15,295 bases of DNA from positions 1 to 15,295 of the forward strand of contig JAJECF010000174.1 in the NCBI GenBank assembly GCA_022822125.1. The letters run 5' to 3'. A model generated the notes under the pieces. That model was not told where the DNA came from, ran no database searches, and saw only the letters and a list, made by a program, of their open reading frames with translations. Below are positions 5,591-13,325 of the stretch, piece after piece. Position 1 is the stretch's first letter. The number at the start of each line of letters is the position of its first letter. Origin of the DNA: Alphaproteobacteria bacterium (GTDB lineage Bacteria; Pseudomonadota; Alphaproteobacteria; Bin95). Position numbers and translations under genes: made by a program.

Positions 5591-6544
5591 ATGCGTCGCA
5601 TTGCAAGTGCTCTTGGCGGGTTCGCCCTCGCCGTCTCGATGTTGGGGATCGCGGCCGCCGACGGCTATCCCAGCAAGACGATCACGCTCATCTGCCCTTA
5701 CTCGGCGGGCGGCGGCGGCGATACTGCGACCCGGATCGTCGCCAAACTCGCCGGCGACCTGATGGGCGTGCAGATCAATGTCGAGAACAAGACGGGCGGG
5801 GGCGCCACCATCGGCATCGGCGCGGCGGCCAAGGCGAAGGCGGACGGCTACACCCTGTCCTTCATCTCGACCAGTCCGATCACCATCCGGCCGCACATGA
5901 TGGATGCGCCCTACCACCCGCTCGAGGATCTGAGCTATGTGGGCCAGATCGTCTCGAGCAACCAGCCGCTGATCGTGCGCGCGGACAGCGAGTGGAAGAC
6001 GCTCGCCGATGTCATCGCCTACGCGAAAGCCAATCCGGGCAAGCTGCGCTGGTCGACCTCCGTGCAGCGGGGCGGCCCGCATGTGGCGGTCGAGGCGATG
6101 TTCGGAAAAGAGGGCGTGACGGCGACTTACGTGCCCTTCCGCGGCGGCTCGAAGGTGCTGGCCGCGCTTCTGGGCGGGACGATCGACCTTGCGATGATCT
6201 CCGAGGGCAACAAGGCCACGCTCGACGGCCAGACCCGTATCCTGGCCGAGGGTACGCCGGGCAGGAACCCGGTGAACCCGGACGCGCCGACCCTGACGGA
6301 AGCCGGATATCCGATCGCGCCGGCGATCTTCTTCGGCTTCGCCGGGCCGGCGAACCTGCCGGGGGAAGTGCTGGCCAAGTGGGACGAGGTCCTGCCGAAG
6401 GTAGTGGCAAGCCCCGAATTCCAGAAGCTGGCCGAGCAGCGCAAGTGGTCGCTGAAGCACGCCGGCAGCGCCGAGTTCACCAAGATCGTGACGATGGACT
6501 ACGAAGCCGCGAAGAAGACGATCGCCGAGATCGGCATGAAGTGA
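5591..6544 (+). CDS. tctC: TTT-family periplasmic substrate-binding protein (TctC/Bug)
   Basis: This is the extracytoplasmic receptor of a tripartite tricarboxylate transporter, 317 residues, the normal size for Bug/TctC proteins. The signal peptide is MRRIASALGGFALAVSMLGI with cleavage near AAA-DG (21-25). The mature start, YPSKTITLICPYSAGGGGDT, has the family's first ligand loop (P-x-x-x-G-G-G-x-D). ENKTGGGATIGIGAAAKAKA, then DGYTL, is the second typical block, followed by TYVPFRGGSKVLAALLGGTI. The family binds carboxylates or other small acids in the periplasm. The specificity cannot be read here, though the downstream genes argue for a nitrogen-containing ring or amino-acid-like acid. It is first in a seven-gene operon and is separated from tctB by a stable hairpin. 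Confidence 0.93.
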   Translation: MRRIASALGGFALAVSMLGIAAADGYPSKTITLICPYSAGGGGDTATRIVAKLAGDLMGVQINVENKTGGGATIGIGAAAKAKADGYTLSFISTSPITIRPHMMDAPYHPLEDLSYVGQIVSSNQPLIVRADSEWKTLADVIAYAKANPGKLRWSTSVQRGGPHVAVEAMFGKEGVTATYVPFRGGSKVLAALLGGTIDLAMISEGNKATLDGQTRILAEGTPGRNPVNPDAPTLTEAGYPIAPAIFFGFAGPANLPGEVLAKWDEVLPKVVASPEFQKLAEQRKWSLKHAGSAEFTKIVTMDYEAAKKTIAEIGMK

Positions 6545-6560
6545 GGCCGCAGGCCGCTTC

Positions 6561-6589
6561 CCCGCTCCCGGCACCCATCCGGGAGCGGG
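6561..6589 (+). other. Stable intercistronic hairpin after tctC
   Basis: CCCGCTCCCGG (6561-6571) pairs perfectly with CCGGGAGCGGG (6579-6589), eleven pairs with a 7-base loop. No U-tract follows. It sits 16 nt after the tctC stop, in the only sizeable gap of the operon (85 nt). It likely protects the tctC mRNA 3' end or slows polymerase, so receptor outnumbers membrane subunits. Confidence 0.65.
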
Positions 6590-6629
6590 CCTGCCGAACG
6601 GCTCCTGTCGCGGCGGGGACGGCCGGCGC

Positions 6630-7142
6630 GTGACGATGGACACGCATTCACGCCGCGGCGAGATCGCGCTGCTCTGCGGGCTGCTGCTGGCGGATGCCGC
6701 CTTCTACTTCGTCGCGATTCCCCACGGGATCGAGGACCCCGAAGGTTTCGGCCTCGACCGGGGCCTGCCGCCCAGCTTCTCGGCCCGCGCCGCGGCGATC
6801 CTGATGGCCCTCATCATGGGCGTGCGGCTGCTCTGGGTGCTGGCAGGCGGGGAAATCGCTGCGCCGGACGAGGAGCCGGGGAACGGAGAGGCCGGGACGG
6901 GCTCGTGGCGCAGGAACGCGGCCGGCATCGGTATCGCGCTCGTCTTCGCGGCCGTCCTGGTCCCGCTTGCCGGATATTACCTTGCCGCGGCCTGCATGAT
7001 TCTGGCGCTGACGGCGGCAATGGGCGAGCGGCGCCGGCTCCATCTCGTCGGCCAGCCGGTTGCGGTGGTGGGGCTGATCTGGCTGCTTTTCGACCGGATC
7101 TTCTCGATCCGGCTGCCGGCCGGCATACTGTTCGACGGGTGA
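6630..7142 (+). CDS. tctB: TTT small membrane subunit (TctB)
   Basis: This is the small inner-membrane subunit of the TTT importer, 170 residues from a GTG start at 6630. An ATG two codons later (6636) is equally possible, and neither has a strong Shine-Dalgarno. Four hydrophobic segments fit the TctB pattern: IALLCGLLLADAAFYFVAI near the N-terminus, AAAILMALIMGVRLLWVLAG, then IGIALVFAAVLVPLAGYYLA, and AVVGLIWLLFDRIFSI. They end in LPAGILFDG. TctB sequences are poorly conserved, so the call rests mostly on topology, size and position between tctC and tctA. Its stop is 4 nt before the tctA ATG. Confidence 0.85.
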   Translation: MTMDTHSRRGEIALLCGLLLADAAFYFVAIPHGIEDPEGFGLDRGLPPSFSARAAAILMALIMGVRLLWVLAGGEIAAPDEEPGNGEAGTGSWRRNAAGIGIALVFAAVLVPLAGYYLAAACMILALTAAMGERRRLHLVGQPVAVVGLIWLLFDRIFSIRLPAGILFDG

Positions 7143-7146
7143 GCGC

Positions 7147-8685
7147 ATGGACACGATCATCGAAGGAATCGGCCTCGCGCTCACCTGGCAAAGCCTCCTC
7201 GCCGTGGTGCTGGGGGTCGTTGCAGGCCAGATCCTGGGCGCAATCCCGGGGCTGACGGCGTCGATGGCCGTCGCCCTGCTGATCCCCTATTCCTTCTACT
7301 TCGACCCCTGGGTCGGGATCCCCATGCTGCTCGGCATGTTCAAGGGGTCGCTGTTCGGCAGCAGCGTCACCGCCATCCTGATCCGGACGCCCGGAACGCC
7401 CGCGGCGTCGGCCACGGTGCTGGACGGCTATCCGCTGGCGCGCGCCGGCAAGGGAGCGAAGGCCATCAAGATGGCGCTCTACGCCTCGGTTTTCGGCGAC
7501 ACGTTCAGCGATGTCTGCCTGATTTTCTTCGCCAGCATCCTCGCCCTCGTGGCACTGAAGTTCGGACCGGCGGAATATACGCTGCTGATCCTGCTGGCGC
7601 TCGGCTCGCTCGGCATGCTGTCCAGCCGGCCGGTCTGGAAGGGGCTGGTTGCGACACTGATCGGCGTGATGATCGGCATCGTCGGGCTGGACCCGATCAC
7701 CGCGAGCGAACGGCTGACCTTCGGCAATCCCGAGCTTGAGGAGGGCATCGGCCTGATCCCGATGCTGATAGGTTTCCTCGCGGTGTCCGAAGTGTTCCGC
7801 CAGATGGGCGGGTCGAACAGGGAGCTGTCCTCGAGGGCGACCCGTTATTCCGGCAAGCGCGAGGACAACCGCGTATCCTGGCCCGAGTTCCGGGGCTGTA
7901 TCCCGGTCCTTTTCCGCTCGTCCGCCATCGGCACGGCGATCGGCGCGATGCCCGGTCTCGGCTCGACAGTGGCCGCCTTCATCGCCTATGGCGAGGCGAG
8001 GCGGACCTCCAGGAAGCCGGAGGAGTTCGGCAAGGGCGCACTCGAGGGCGTGGCTGCACCGGAGGCTGCGAACAATGCCGTTTCCGGCGCGAACCTGATT
8101 CCGCTGCTGGCCTTCGGCATCCCCGGCGATATTGCGGCAGCGCTGATCCTGGGCGCCCTGATGGTGCAGGGGGTCAATGTCGGGCCGCTCGCCTTCTCGC
8201 AGAACCCGCTTCCGATCTACGCGATCTATGCGGCGCTGATCCTGGCCAATCTCATCAATCTCGCCATCGGCCTCGGCATGCTGCACGTCGCGCGGTTCGC
8301 CTTTTCGGTGCCGCGCCGGCTGTTGCTGGCAAGCGTGCTGGCGATCGCGGCGGCGGGAAGTTTCGCGCTGCGCGGATCGCTCTTCGACGTGCAGCTCGTC
8401 TTCGTCTTCGGGGTTGCGGGCTACCTGATGATGCGGCACGGCTTCCCGCCCGTGCCGCTCCTGATCGGGTTTATCCTGATGCCCTTGCTCGAGGAGAACC
8501 TGCGTACGGTGCTGCTCCTTGCGCCGACCTATGACGAGCACATCCTGTTCATCTTCAGGCGACCGGCCTTTCTGGCGCTTCTTGCGATCATGGGCAGCGC
8601 AATCGGCTTTGTCCTCTGGCGCCGGCGCCGGTCGCGCCCGGCGGGAGAACCGGCGCCTGAGCCGACAACGAGACCGAAACGATGA
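7147..8685 (+). CDS. tctA: TTT large membrane subunit (TctA)
   Basis: This is the large transport subunit, 512 residues with about 11-12 membrane segments, the normal length for TctA. Hallmarks are GQILGAIPGLTASMAVALLI near the N-terminus, GSLFGSSVTAILIRTPGTPA, then LDGYPLARAGKGAKA. An inner duplication follows with AIGAMPGLGSTVAAFIAYGE and EAANNAVSGANLIPLLAFGI, then PGDIAAALILGALMVQGVNV. The first PGLT and the second PGLG blocks are the two pseudo-symmetric motif regions of this family. It is an inner-membrane, ion-driven carboxylate importer with TctB and TctC. Its last codons overlap the aminotransferase start (ATGA at 8682-8685), so the transporter is translationally tied to the catabolic genes. 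Confidence 0.95.
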   Translation: MDTIIEGIGLALTWQSLLAVVLGVVAGQILGAIPGLTASMAVALLIPYSFYFDPWVGIPMLLGMFKGSLFGSSVTAILIRTPGTPAASATVLDGYPLARAGKGAKAIKMALYASVFGDTFSDVCLIFFASILALVALKFGPAEYTLLILLALGSLGMLSSRPVWKGLVATLIGVMIGIVGLDPITASERLTFGNPELEEGIGLIPMLIGFLAVSEVFRQMGGSNRELSSRATRYSGKREDNRVSWPEFRGCIPVLFRSSAIGTAIGAMPGLGSTVAAFIAYGEARRTSRKPEEFGKGALEGVAAPEAANNAVSGANLIPLLAFGIPGDIAAALILGALMVQGVNVGPLAFSQNPLPIYAIYAALILANLINLAIGLGMLHVARFAFSVPRRLLLASVLAIAAAGSFALRGSLFDVQLVFVFGVAGYLMMRHGFPPVPLLIGFILMPLLEENLRTVLLLAPTYDEHILFIFRRPAFLALLAIMGSAIGFVLWRRRRSRPAGEPAPEPTTRPKR

Positions 8686-9614
8686 CCGGACACGAACGCC
8701 CGCCCTACGCCACCCTGAACGGCCGGATCGTGCCGTTCGACGAAGCAAAGGTTTCGATCATGGCGCCGGGGCTGACCTTCTCGGTGCTCGCCTTCGAGGG
8801 GTTGCGCGGATATTGGAACGCCGACGCCGGCGAGCTTTACGTGTTCCGCATCGCGGAGCACATGGCGCGTCTCGGCTTCTCGAACAGCATCGTCGAAATA
8901 GACGGCGCGCCGGACGACCGGGCCTTGACCGCGCAGACGATCGACCTGATCCGGGCCTGCGGCATGCGCGAGGACTGCTATATCCGCATTCAGGTTTATG
9001 TGGACGACTGGGGCGAGATGACGGCGACCGGACCGGCGTCGAGCTCCATCGTCTGCCGTTCGCGCGGGCGGGCGCCGTCCTTCACGAATGGCATGCACTT
9101 CTGCGTCAGCACCTGGCGGCGCATTGAGGACGATGCCAGCCCGCCCCGGATCAAGGCGTCGGCCAACTACCTGAACAGCCGCCTCGCAGGGCTCGAGGCC
9201 AAGCGGAACGGGTTCAACGCCGCCGTCATCCTGAACCGCGACGGCACCGTCAGCGAGGGGCCGGGCGGCTGCATCTTCATCATGCGGGACGGCGAATGGA
9301 TCACCTCGCCGGTCACCGCCGGAATCCTCGAGAGCATCACGCGGCGCACGTTGATCGAGATTGCCGGAGACGCCGGCCCCTCCGTCACCCAGCGCGCGAT
9401 CGGCCGGACCGAACTCTACATCGCCGAGGAGGCGTTCTACTGCGGCACGGGCCAGGAGATCGTGCCGATCCTCAGTATCGACCGCAAACCGGTTGGCGAT
9501 GGAGCCCCGGGAGCCGCAACCCGCAGGCTGCAGGCCCGCTACGACGCCGTTGTCCGCGGCCGCGTTGCCGAATACAGCCACTGGCTGACACCCGTCTGGA
9601 AAGGCGGTCGTTGA
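8682..9614 (+). CDS. Class IV PLP aminotransferase (branched-chain/D-amino acid type)
   Basis: 310 residues, fold-type IV aminotransferase similar to IlvE. The N-terminal part reads LNGRIVPFDEAKVSIMAPGL, then FEGLRGYW, typical of BCAT, where the usual serine/threonine-rich start-up motif is replaced by LAFEGLRGYW. Lys158 in IKASANYLNSRLAG is the predicted Schiff-base lysine. Glu192 in TVSEGPGGCIFI is the predicted partner of the PLP ring nitrogen. GILESITRRTLIEIA (214 on) forms the phosphate site. In the distal motif, CGTGQEIVPI replaces the common TGTAAEVTPV. The substrate is therefore uncertain: branched-chain, D-amino acid or an unusual amino acid. The family moves amino groups between amino acids and 2-oxoglutarate or pyruvate in the cytoplasm. 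It overlaps tctA by 4 nt and the next gene by 1 nt, so it probably acts on the product of the imported compound. Confidence 0.85.
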   Translation: MTGHERPPYATLNGRIVPFDEAKVSIMAPGLTFSVLAFEGLRGYWNADAGELYVFRIAEHMARLGFSNSIVEIDGAPDDRALTAQTIDLIRACGMREDCYIRIQVYVDDWGEMTATGPASSSIVCRSRGRAPSFTNGMHFCVSTWRRIEDDASPPRIKASANYLNSRLAGLEAKRNGFNAAVILNRDGTVSEGPGGCIFIMRDGEWITSPVTAGILESITRRTLIEIAGDAGPSVTQRAIGRTELYIAEEAFYCGTGQEIVPILSIDRKPVGDGAPGAATRRLQARYDAVVRGRVAEYSHWLTPVWKGGR

Positions 9615-11236
9615 TGGACCCGATCCGCATCGGCCTGATCTGGCGGCGCATCGAGGGGCTGGTCGACCAGGTGGCCGAGACCTTCCTGCGCGCAGCCTTC
9701 TCGGTCGTGGTGCGCGACAATTACGACATGGCCTTCAGCCTGTTCGATGCGCGCGGCCGCCTGATCGCCCAGTCCAAGCGCTCGATCCCCAGCTTCACGG
9801 GCACGCTGCCCCGGACGCTGGAAGCCGTGCTGGCGAAGTTCCCCGCCGGGAGCCTCGCGCCCGGCGATGTGGCGATCACGAACGACCCCTGGATCGGGAC
9901 CGGGCACCTGAACGACATATCCATGGTGCATCCGATCCACCGCGACGGCCGCCTGGTCGCCTTCGCCGCCTCCACCGCACACACGGTCGATATCGGCGGC
10001 GCGCCCTCGCCGACCGCTCGGGACCGGTTCGAGGAAGGGCTCTGTATTCCGATCTGCCGGATCGTCGAGGGCGGACGGGAAAGCCGCGTGGTGGTGGATT
10101 TCCTCAAGGAAAACCTTCGCATGGCCGACGAGACTCTGGGCGACATCCGCGCCCAGTTCGCGGCCTATGCCGACTGTGCGGCGAAGCTGGCCGCCCTTCT
10201 GGAAGACGAGGGGCTGGAGGATCTCGAGGCGGTTGCCGACGAGATCGTCGAGCGTTCCGAACGGAGCATGCGCCGCGCCATCTCCGCACTGCCGGACGGG
10301 ACATGGCGGGACGCGTTCGATACCGACGGGTTCGACCGCCCCCTGCATATCGCCTGCTCGGTGACGATCGAGGGCGACCGGATGGACATCGATTTCGCCG
10401 GCACGTCGCCTCAGGTGCGCTGGCCGGTCAATTGCGTGCTGAACTATACGCAGGCCTACGCCCGCTATGCCGTGAAGTGCCTCCTCGACCCGGAGGCTCC
10501 CAACAATGCCGGCTCGCTCCGCCCGATCGGCATCTCGGCGCCGGAGGGCTGCCTGCTGAATCCGACGCCGCCCGCGCCGGTCTGGGGACGGCATCTCTCC
10601 GGGCACTACGTGCCGCCCGCGGTGATCGGCGCGCTGTCGCAGGTGGCGCCGGAGCGCGCGGTGGCCGAGTCGGGCTCTCCTCTCTGGAACGTCTATTTCA
10701 CCGGCGCGCGGCCAGATGGCAGCGGCAATTTCGTGAAGATGTACTTCATGAACGGCGGCCACGGGGCGCGGGCCACGGGCGACGGGCCCGGTTGCCTGAG
10801 CTTTCCGTCCAACGTCTCCAACGAGCCGGCTGAGGTCTTCGAAAACCAGGCGCCGATGATGGTCGTCGAGAAGGCCTTCGTGCCCGATACAGGCGGCGCG
10901 GGGCGGTTCCGGGGCGGTAATGCCCAGCGGATCCGCTTCCGCTCGATCTCGGAGACGCCGATCGTCATGACGATCCGGCACGAGCGCGTACGGTTTCCGC
11001 CCCGCGGCCTCTATGGCGGGCGCGACGGCGCACCGGGCGTCGACCTGTTGAACGGCGAGCGGCTGGAGCCGAAGTCCCGGACCGTGCTGGCGCGGGGCGA
11101 TGAGGTGACGTTCCAGACGCCGGGCGGCGGCGGACTGTTCCCGCCCGCCGAGCGAGACCGTGCGGCAATTGACGCTGACCTGGCTTCAAGCCTCGTGAGC
11201 GACGCGGCGGCGGAACGGGACTATGGCCGCAACTGA
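9614..11236 (+). CDS. Hydantoinase/oxoprolinase subunit B (HyuB family)
   Basis: 540 residues, within the usual HyuB range (about 520-590). The start is ATG 9614, which overlaps the aminotransferase stop by one base; the longer open frame upstream is out-of-frame coding. The N-terminus, RRIEGLVDQVAETFLRAAFS then VVRDNYDMAFSLFDARGRLI, matches the family. ITNDPWIGTGHLNDISMVHP and AHTVDIGGAPSP (about residues 88-135) hold conserved Asp/His residues. FMNGGHGARATGDGPGCLSF and TPGGGGLFPPAERD (near 500-515) are the C-terminal signatures. With HyuA it forms an ATP-dependent amidohydrolase or carboxylase-type complex; known members act on N-methylhydantoin, 5-oxoproline or ketone substrates. The order here is B before A. 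The substrate is unknown. Confidence 0.92.
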   Translation: MDPIRIGLIWRRIEGLVDQVAETFLRAAFSVVVRDNYDMAFSLFDARGRLIAQSKRSIPSFTGTLPRTLEAVLAKFPAGSLAPGDVAITNDPWIGTGHLNDISMVHPIHRDGRLVAFAASTAHTVDIGGAPSPTARDRFEEGLCIPICRIVEGGRESRVVVDFLKENLRMADETLGDIRAQFAAYADCAAKLAALLEDEGLEDLEAVADEIVERSERSMRRAISALPDGTWRDAFDTDGFDRPLHIACSVTIEGDRMDIDFAGTSPQVRWPVNCVLNYTQAYARYAVKCLLDPEAPNNAGSLRPIGISAPEGCLLNPTPPAPVWGRHLSGHYVPPAVIGALSQVAPERAVAESGSPLWNVYFTGARPDGSGNFVKMYFMNGGHGARATGDGPGCLSFPSNVSNEPAEVFENQAPMMVVEKAFVPDTGGAGRFRGGNAQRIRFRSISETPIVMTIRHERVRFPPRGLYGGRDGAPGVDLLNGERLEPKSRTVLARGDEVTFQTPGGGGLFPPAERDRAAIDADLASSLVSDAAAERDYGRN

Positions 11237-13325
11237 TACCGGACACGGCGCCTGGTCCATCGGCGTGGACATCGGCGGCACCTTCACGGATGTCGTGCTC
11301 TGGCGCGACGGTGCGGCGGCTATGCGCCGGGAGAAGCTGCTGACGACCCCCGACGATCCCTCGCGCGCGGTGATCGAGGGAGTCCGCCGCGCCCTCGACC
11401 GCCAGGGTATCGCCGCCGCCGATCTCGGCGCCGTGGTACATGGCACGACGCTGGTCGCCAATGCGCTGATCGAGCGGCGAGGCGTGCCGACCGGCCTGAT
11501 CGCCACCCGCGGCTTTCGTGACGTGTTGGGACTGGGGCGTGAGTGGCGGTACGATCTCTACGACCTCGACATCGCCATGCCGGCGCCGCTGGTGCCCAGG
11601 ACGCTCTGCCTCGAGGTGAACGAGCGGTTGCTGGCCGACGGCAGCGTCGCCACGCCGCTGGACGAAGCGGACGTGGCCGCCGCCGCCCGGACGCTGCGCA
11701 TGGCCGGCGTTGCAGCGGCGGCGGTTGCGCTTCTGCATTCCTTCCGCAATCCGACCCACGAGCGGCGCGTGGCCGAGATCCTTGCAGCCGAACTTCCGGG
11801 CGTGGCGATTTCGCTTTCCTCGGAGGTCAGCCCGGAACTCGGCGAGTACGAACGGACGTCAACCGTTGCTGCGAATGCTTATGTGCTGCCGGTGTTCGCC
11901 CGCTATGTCGAACGACTGGAGCGGGCGCTGGCCGATCTGGGATACCGCCGGGACCTGTTGATGGTTCTCTCCGACGGACGCTGCATCCGGGCCGAGACCG
12001 CCCGGCGCTTTCCGGTCCGGATGGTCCAGTCCGGCCCGGCCGCCGGGGCCGAAGCCGCACGGATGTTCGGCGAGCTTGCCGGTGCGCGCGACATTCTCTG
12101 CTTCGACATGGGCGGCACGACCGCAAAGGCCTGCCTGATCCACGGCGGCGAACCGGAGCGCACCGCCCGTTTCGAGGTCGCCCGCGAAACCCGCTTTGCC
12201 GAGGGCAGCGGCCTGCCGCTTCAGATCCCCGCCATCGACATGATCGAGATCGGCGCCGGCGGCGGTTCGATCGCCAGCGTCGACAGCCGCGGACTGATCC
12301 GGGTCGGCCCTCAAAGCGCCGGGGCCGATCCGGGACCCGCCTGCTATGGCCGCGGCAACCCCAACCCCACCGTCACCGACTGCGATCTGGTGCTCGGCTA
12401 TCTCGATCCCGGCTCTTTCCTGGCCGGAACCATGACGCTCGACCGGGAGGCGGCGGAGACTGCGATCCGCACGCATCTGGCGGAGCCGCTCGGCATCTCC
12501 ATCATCGAGGCCGCCTGGGGCGTCCACGAGACGGTCACAGCCAGCATGGCCCAGGCAGCGACGATCCACGCGATCGAACGGGCGCTCGACGCGACCCGCT
12601 TCGCCATGTTGCCGATCGGCGGCGCCGGGCCGGTCCACGCCTGCGCAATGGCTGCGAAGATGAACATCGACCGGCTGATCTGCCCGGTCGGCGCCGGCGT
12701 CGCCTCGGCCATCGGGATGCTCGCGGCGCCGGTGTCGTTTGAGGTCGGCCATGCCGCGCCGTGCCGGCTCGATGCGCTCGACATCGCCGGAGTCGGGACC
12801 CTGCTTGCCGAGATGCGCGCCGAGGCGGAAGCACTCGTAGCCGGCGCCGGGATCGCACCGGAGGCGATTGCGGTCCGGGCGAGCGCAATGATGCGCTATG
12901 TAGGCCAGGGCTACGAAATCGAGGTCGAGGTCGATCCTGACAAGCCGGGAGGCGGCGGCCGTCTCCACGCGGCCTTTTCCGCTGCCTACAAGGCCCGTTA
13001 CGGCCGCGCCGAGACAGCGGCTCCGGAAATCCTCTCCTGGCGCGTCGTCGCCTCGGGCCCGCGCCCGGGGCTTGCCGGAGCGCTCGGCGCGGGTGCGGCC
13101 GTCGAAGCGCCTCCGCCGGCCGGCTGCGCCGCGCGGCCCGTCTTCTTCGGCGACCGCTTCATCGAGACCCCGGTCCACCGGCGCGGCCAGCTCCGGCCCG
13201 GCCAGATGCTGCAGGGCCCGGCGGTCGTCGAGGAGGACGAGTCGACTCTGGTCCTGTTCCCGGAGTTCGATCTCACCGTCGATTGCGCCCGGAACCTCGT
13301 CGCCACCCGGAGAATCGACCGATGA
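11223..13325 (+). CDS. Hydantoinase/oxoprolinase subunit A (HyuA family)
   Basis: 700 residues, the usual HyuA length. Residues 12-27 (WSIGVDIGGTFTDVVLW region) form the first phosphate loop of an actin-like ATPase. HGTTLVANALIERRGVPTG (from about residue 73) is the N-domain signature. VQSGPAAGAEA (about 267-277), DMGGTTAKA (295-303) and IGAGGGSIASVDSRGLIRVG complete the nucleotide site. AGADPGPACYGRGNPNPTVT is the highly conserved hydantoinase_A block. In family members this subunit phosphorylates the substrate carbonyl with ATP before ring opening or carboxylation. One departure is LSDGRCIRAETA, where the family usually has an SNGG-like turn. It overlaps hyuB by 14 nt and the next gene by 4 nt, so the subunits are made together. 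Acetone- or acetophenone-carboxylase subunits share this fold; without a gamma subunit or biotin enzyme nearby the hydrolase role is favoured. Confidence 0.93.
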   Translation: MAATDTGHGAWSIGVDIGGTFTDVVLWRDGAAAMRREKLLTTPDDPSRAVIEGVRRALDRQGIAAADLGAVVHGTTLVANALIERRGVPTGLIATRGFRDVLGLGREWRYDLYDLDIAMPAPLVPRTLCLEVNERLLADGSVATPLDEADVAAAARTLRMAGVAAAAVALLHSFRNPTHERRVAEILAAELPGVAISLSSEVSPELGEYERTSTVAANAYVLPVFARYVERLERALADLGYRRDLLMVLSDGRCIRAETARRFPVRMVQSGPAAGAEAARMFGELAGARDILCFDMGGTTAKACLIHGGEPERTARFEVARETRFAEGSGLPLQIPAIDMIEIGAGGGSIASVDSRGLIRVGPQSAGADPGPACYGRGNPNPTVTDCDLVLGYLDPGSFLAGTMTLDREAAETAIRTHLAEPLGISIIEAAWGVHETVTASMAQAATIHAIERALDATRFAMLPIGGAGPVHACAMAAKMNIDRLICPVGAGVASAIGMLAAPVSFEVGHAAPCRLDALDIAGVGTLLAEMRAEAEALVAGAGIAPEAIAVRASAMMRYVGQGYEIEVEVDPDKPGGGGRLHAAFSAAYKARYGRAETAAPEILSWRVVASGPRPGLAGALGAGAAVEAPPPAGCAARPVFFGDRFIETPVHRRGQLRPGQMLQGPAVVEEDESTLVLFPEFDLTVDCARNLVATRRIDR
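13309..13313 (+). promoter_or_regulatory. Ribosome binding site of the ThDP-enzyme gene
   Basis: GGAGA lies 8 nt before ATG 13322, inside the last codons of hyuA. It supports this start over the longer frame beginning at 13283. Confidence 0.5.

Noticed and set aside
6561..6589. Intrinsic terminator after tctC
   Set aside because: The stem is strong but no U-run follows, and tctB and tctA must be transcribed from the same operon.
6814..8748. Minus-strand open frame of 644 codons opposite tctB/tctA
   Set aside because: The composition is Arg/Gln/His-rich and unlike a folded protein. It is the antisense shadow of a hydrophobic membrane protein gene.
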